43,597 nucleotides of DNA, from the NCBI GenBank assembly GCA_008017265.1, contig SSHC01000023.1, positions 1-43,597 on the forward strand, given 5' to 3'. A program made the translations under genes and the position numbers. The DNA comes from Aeromicrobium sp. Its GTDB lineage: Bacteria; Actinomycetota; Actinomycetes; Propionibacteriales; Nocardioidaceae. The notes below the pieces were generated by a model. The model ran no database searches, was not told the DNA's origin, and saw only the letters and a list, made by a program, of their open reading frames with translations. This document shows, in pieces, positions 41,055-43,597 of the stretch; position 1 is the first letter of the stretch, and each line of letters begins with the position of its first letter.

Positions 41055-43043
41055 TCAGGAACGCTGACCTTCCTGATGTTGCTCGCGTATCCGGGGTATG
41101 ACCCAAGACCATACCAACGCTGATCCCTCTGGCGTGTAATGAAGGAAATCCTCCCACACGGAAACTCTGTTCACCGTTGGTCGGAAACCTAGGTCACACC
41201 TGAAAGCGCTATATAGATCTAGCATTGGCACTTGACTTCCGTTCGCCCAAGAACCAAGCCATTTGTTGAACGCCGTGGGCGAAGTAAATGCGAGACTACG
41301 TTCGGGATAAGCCCTAGCAAACTCCACGATATTTTCGGGCCAACCCACTTGAGCGGTGGAGAGATCCTGACGGCATGGAATATTAGTGACGACGAACGAT
41401 TCGGCGCCACCATTCAACGAGTCGGCGAGTAATCCTTCCAGCGCATCTTCGAGTCGTTCTAAATACCTGCGGTCGTGAGTTTCGACGACGAGGCCGTTAT
41501 TGTCCCAATGCGGAACCGGACCCCAATTCAAACCAACCATTAGTACAACATCGACCTTTGCGTCCCGGACACGTTCTTCAAACTGATCGAGCAAGGCCAC
41601 ACACTTGGGATCGGGATCGATCGGGCCTGCATTCATGACCATCGGCGTCCACAGAGAGAAGTCGCAGCCTTCAACCGACAAATTGACCAGTTCAATATCT
41701 TTGAATCTCGCAGACGGGAAATTCTGTGCCAGGCCATGGGCTACTGAGTCGCCGGTGATGCCCACCCGGATCGGTTCGGCTAGTGGTTGACTGTTTGCGT
41801 CATCGTCGTCGAGGAAGCCGACGTTATCGTATGTTCCTGCCGCCCTACTGGTGTCAGTCCGCACCAGCGCAGCACTCGCTACCAGGACGCAAGAAAACAG
41901 TGCTAGAAATAGGGTCCTGCTCACCACAGGGCTTGGGAGCAATGCTCCAAAGCCACCATCGATGACGGGTTTCTCGAGGAATCGGTACGAGAAGCTAGCA
42001 AGTATGAACGTCAAGATAAAGGCCAAGCCGAACATGGCCCAGAATCCGAGTTGTGGGGCCTGCTCTTTGAGCACCACGATGACAGGCCAATGCCAGAGAT
42101 ATAGGCCGTAAGACCGGACGCCCGCCCACGCTAAAGGCCCAACACTCATCGCACGCCCGAACGCTCCCGATGCGTTGTTGGCCGCACCCAGCACCATCAC
42201 GCCGAGTGCGATTGCAACGAGCACGATGCCACCCTGCACGTACACCCAAGCGCTCATTGCCGGAAGCAGAAACACGCCTGCCATGAGTGCGGTGAATGAG
42301 AGCCATGCAGCACTCACAGCAACAGGTCTACGCGACCAGTCCGGCAACGGTTTCCCGATCGGAGCGACCACCGCGAGCATCAGACCGATCGCGAACGCAT
42401 GCATCCTAGTGTCTGTGCCGTAGTAAACCCTCGATTGCGTGCCTATCGTAGAGATGCCGATGCGCTGAGTCATCCACAACGACACACCTACTAACGTCAA
42501 ACAAATCACCACGGCGCGGCTCCGGCGTCGGGTGGCAATCAGTACTAACACAATCGCTGGCACTAAAACGTAGAACTGTTCTTCCACCGAAAGCGTCCAG
42601 AGATGACGCAGCAACGGCTGAGAACCAAACTCGGCAAAGTAGTCGTCGGCTCGACCTATCAATCGCCAGTTAAGGAAGAATCCCAAACTCGCAAGAATGT
42701 CGCCGCCAACTTGTTTACGCATGATGGGGCTATAGGTGGCCATCGCATACACGCCAACGAACAGCAAGACGGTAAATAGCGCAGGCAGGAGTCGCCGAAC
42801 GCGCCGCTGATAGAAACCAAGGAAGCTGATGCTCCCAGCTCGCTCATACTCACGCATCAATAGCGAACCGATGAGATACGCCGAGAGCACGAAGAACATA
42901 CTGATCGCGATCCACGCGCCATCAAGTTGCGACAGCCCAAAGTGGTACCCCATGAACACGATCATGAAGAATCCGCGCAGCCCGTCTAGCCCTCCGAGTC
43001 GCCGGGATTCTCGCGCTTGATGCTTCACGTCGATGGCCGTCAT
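41055..43043 (-). CDS. AT3-SGNH membrane acyltransferase, copy 3
   Basis: A 662-residue protein with the same architecture but more diverged. AT3 domain: LGGLDGLRGFFMIVFMGYHFG, RHLWTLSVEEQFYVL, YGTDTRMHAFAIG, SYGLYLWHWPV, SYRFLEKPVI. The linker after the last membrane segment is acidic (VGFLDDDDANSQ). SGNH domain: Ser433 in ITGDSVAHGLAQ and D632-x-x-H635 in WEDFLHYTPEGS. Alternate sequence around the nucleophile (SVAHGL versus STALYL in copies 1 and 2) suggests a different acceptor. ATG at 43043 overlaps the nucleotidyltransferase stop (ATGA), giving coupled translation. Predicted to acylate an extracytoplasmic glycan or lipid; substrate unknown. Confidence 0.92.
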   Translation of the reverse strand: MTAIDVKHQARESRRLGGLDGLRGFFMIVFMGYHFGLSQLDGAWIAISMFFVLSAYLIGSLLMREYERAGSISFLGFYQRRVRRLLPALFTVLLFVGVYAMATYSPIMRKQVGGDILASLGFFLNWRLIGRADDYFAEFGSQPLLRHLWTLSVEEQFYVLVPAIVLVLIATRRRSRAVVICLTLVGVSLWMTQRIGISTIGTQSRVYYGTDTRMHAFAIGLMLAVVAPIGKPLPDWSRRPVAVSAAWLSFTALMAGVFLLPAMSAWVYVQGGIVLVAIALGVMVLGAANNASGAFGRAMSVGPLAWAGVRSYGLYLWHWPVIVVLKEQAPQLGFWAMFGLAFILTFILASFSYRFLEKPVIDGGFGALLPSPVVSRTLFLALFSCVLVASAALVRTDTSRAAGTYDNVGFLDDDDANSQPLAEPIRVGITGDSVAHGLAQNFPSARFKDIELVNLSVEGCDFSLWTPMVMNAGPIDPDPKCVALLDQFEERVRDAKVDVVLMVGLNWGPVPHWDNNGLVVETHDRRYLERLEDALEGLLADSLNGGAESFVVTNIPCRQDLSTAQVGWPENIVEFARAYPERSLAFTSPTAFNKWLGSWANGSQVPMLDLYSAFRCDLGFRPTVNRVSVWEDFLHYTPEGSALVWSWVIPRIREQHQEGQRS

Positions 43044-43597
43044 CGACCGTCGCTTTCGGCAGCGCTCAAGTCGCCTGGAGTTCCAACGTCACGGAAATAG
43101 CCCTCCTGCGGAAACGCAAACACCGAGCGCCGCTGGGTAAGTAGTCGCGGCATGATGTCGCGTTCCCAAGACATCGGCGTGTCTTCGGGTAATTCGAGCA
43201 GGATGTCCGACCGAACAATATAAGTGCCCGCATTGATCCAAGCTGGCTGCGCCACGTCAGGCTTTTCGGTGAAAGAAACTACCCGGCCGTCATGTGCAAA
43301 CTCAACGACGCCGTACCTCCGCGGATCGTCTACATGCCGAACGTGCAATGTGACGTCCGCCTGATTGAGTTGATGATGGGCAATCTGTGCATGCACATCA
43401 TGATCAGAAATGAGGTCGGCGTTGACCACGACGATATCTTCGTTCAGGCCAGTAAACGAGCGAGCAGCGAGCGCCATAGCGCCACCTGTTCCCAACGGTG
43501 ACGGTTCGACCGAATAGGAAAAATGAACGCCCCACTGACTACCGTCGCCTAAAGCGTCGTCAAACTGCTCTGCGCGATAACCGGTGGAAATAATGAC
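43040..43597 (-). CDS. Sugar-1-phosphate nucleotidyltransferase, C-terminal part (HddC candidate)
   Basis: The N-terminus lies beyond the right edge; 185 residues are visible. Reading in from the edge: VIISTGYRAEQ, SVEPSPLGTGGAMALAA, DIVVVNADLISDHD, EKPDVAQPAWINAGTYIVR and the end YFRDVGTPGDLSAAESDGR. LGTGGA, the NAD metal site and INAGTY are standard for the NTP_transferase (GlmU/RmlA/ManC) superfamily. There is no left-handed beta-helix extension, unlike many actinobacterial mannose-1-phosphate guanylyltransferases. Short length and the presence of hddA, gmhA and gmhB in the same locus make D-glycero-alpha-D-manno-heptose 1-phosphate guanylyltransferase (HddC) a fair candidate. The nucleotide-binding N-terminus that could separate this from other sugar nucleotidyltransferases is missing. 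Coupled by ATGA to the copy 3 acyltransferase. Confidence 0.8.
   Translation of the reverse strand, partial: VIISTGYRAEQFDDALGDGSQWGVHFSYSVEPSPLGTGGAMALAARSFTGLNEDIVVVNADLISDHDVHAQIAHHQLNQADVTLHVRHVDDPRRYGVVEFAHDGRVVSFTEKPDVAQPAWINAGTYIVRSDILLELPEDTPMSWERDIMPRLLTQRRSVFAFPQEGYFRDVGTPGDLSAAESDGR

Overview
The window comes from an actinomycete (Actinomycetota). Evidence for this is a primary sigma factor with a Lys/Ala-rich N-terminus, a second sigma-70 paralogue of the HrdB/SigB type, a four-S1-domain ribosomal protein S1, and several families found mainly in actinobacteria: DUF4192, DUF3068, DUF2613 and AftD/DUF3367. Base composition looks moderate (mid-50s % G+C by eye), which is low for the phylum. 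I cannot place it more finely. I see no tRNA, rRNA, IS element, prophage or CRISPR array. Genes are tightly packed and no gap exceeds about 240 bp.

Region 1 (1-14124) is housekeeping. On the minus strand are the start of a ParE/GyrB-type topoisomerase subunit (cut by the left edge), a secreted two-HKD phospholipase-D-like protein, the primary sigma factor and a DUF4192 protein. Divergently on the plus strand are DNA polymerase IV, an S9 oligopeptidase and the second sigma factor. Back on the minus strand are dephospho-CoA kinase translationally coupled to a membrane-anchored M15-like peptidase, rpsA with a recognisable promoter and terminator, and an M18 aminopeptidase.

Region 2 (14160-36894) is a large cell-envelope glycan locus. 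It holds a UDP-xylose-synthase-like enzyme, two methyltransferases, a GT4 glycosyltransferase, a DUF3068 membrane protein, a three-gene heptose module (hddA-gmhA-gmhB), an AT3 acyltransferase, an AftD-type arabinofuranosyltransferase, a DUF2613 microprotein, a GT-C membrane protein, a GT4 and a GT2 glycosyltransferase, a second giant DUF3367 protein, a flippase and another methyltransferase. From memory, the set resembles the Mycobacterium tuberculosis Rv0224c-Rv0228 neighbourhood plus Rv0236c/Rv0236A, with a module like Rv0113-Rv0115 placed inside it.

Region 3 (36922-43597) has three consecutive paralogous AT3-SGNH acyltransferases. They are followed on the right (upstream in transcription) by a sugar-1-phosphate nucleotidyltransferase cut by the window edge, a candidate for the missing GDP-heptose step (HddC).

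Working model (inference): sedoheptulose-7-phosphate is converted to an activated D-glycero-D-manno-heptose by GmhA, HddA, GmhB and perhaps the edge nucleotidyltransferase, and UDP-xylose is made by the UXS-like enzyme. Cytoplasmic GT2/GT4 enzymes build a lipid-linked glycan, the flippase exports it, GT-C enzymes (AftD, its paralogue and the 568-residue protein) extend it outside, and the acyltransferases decorate it.
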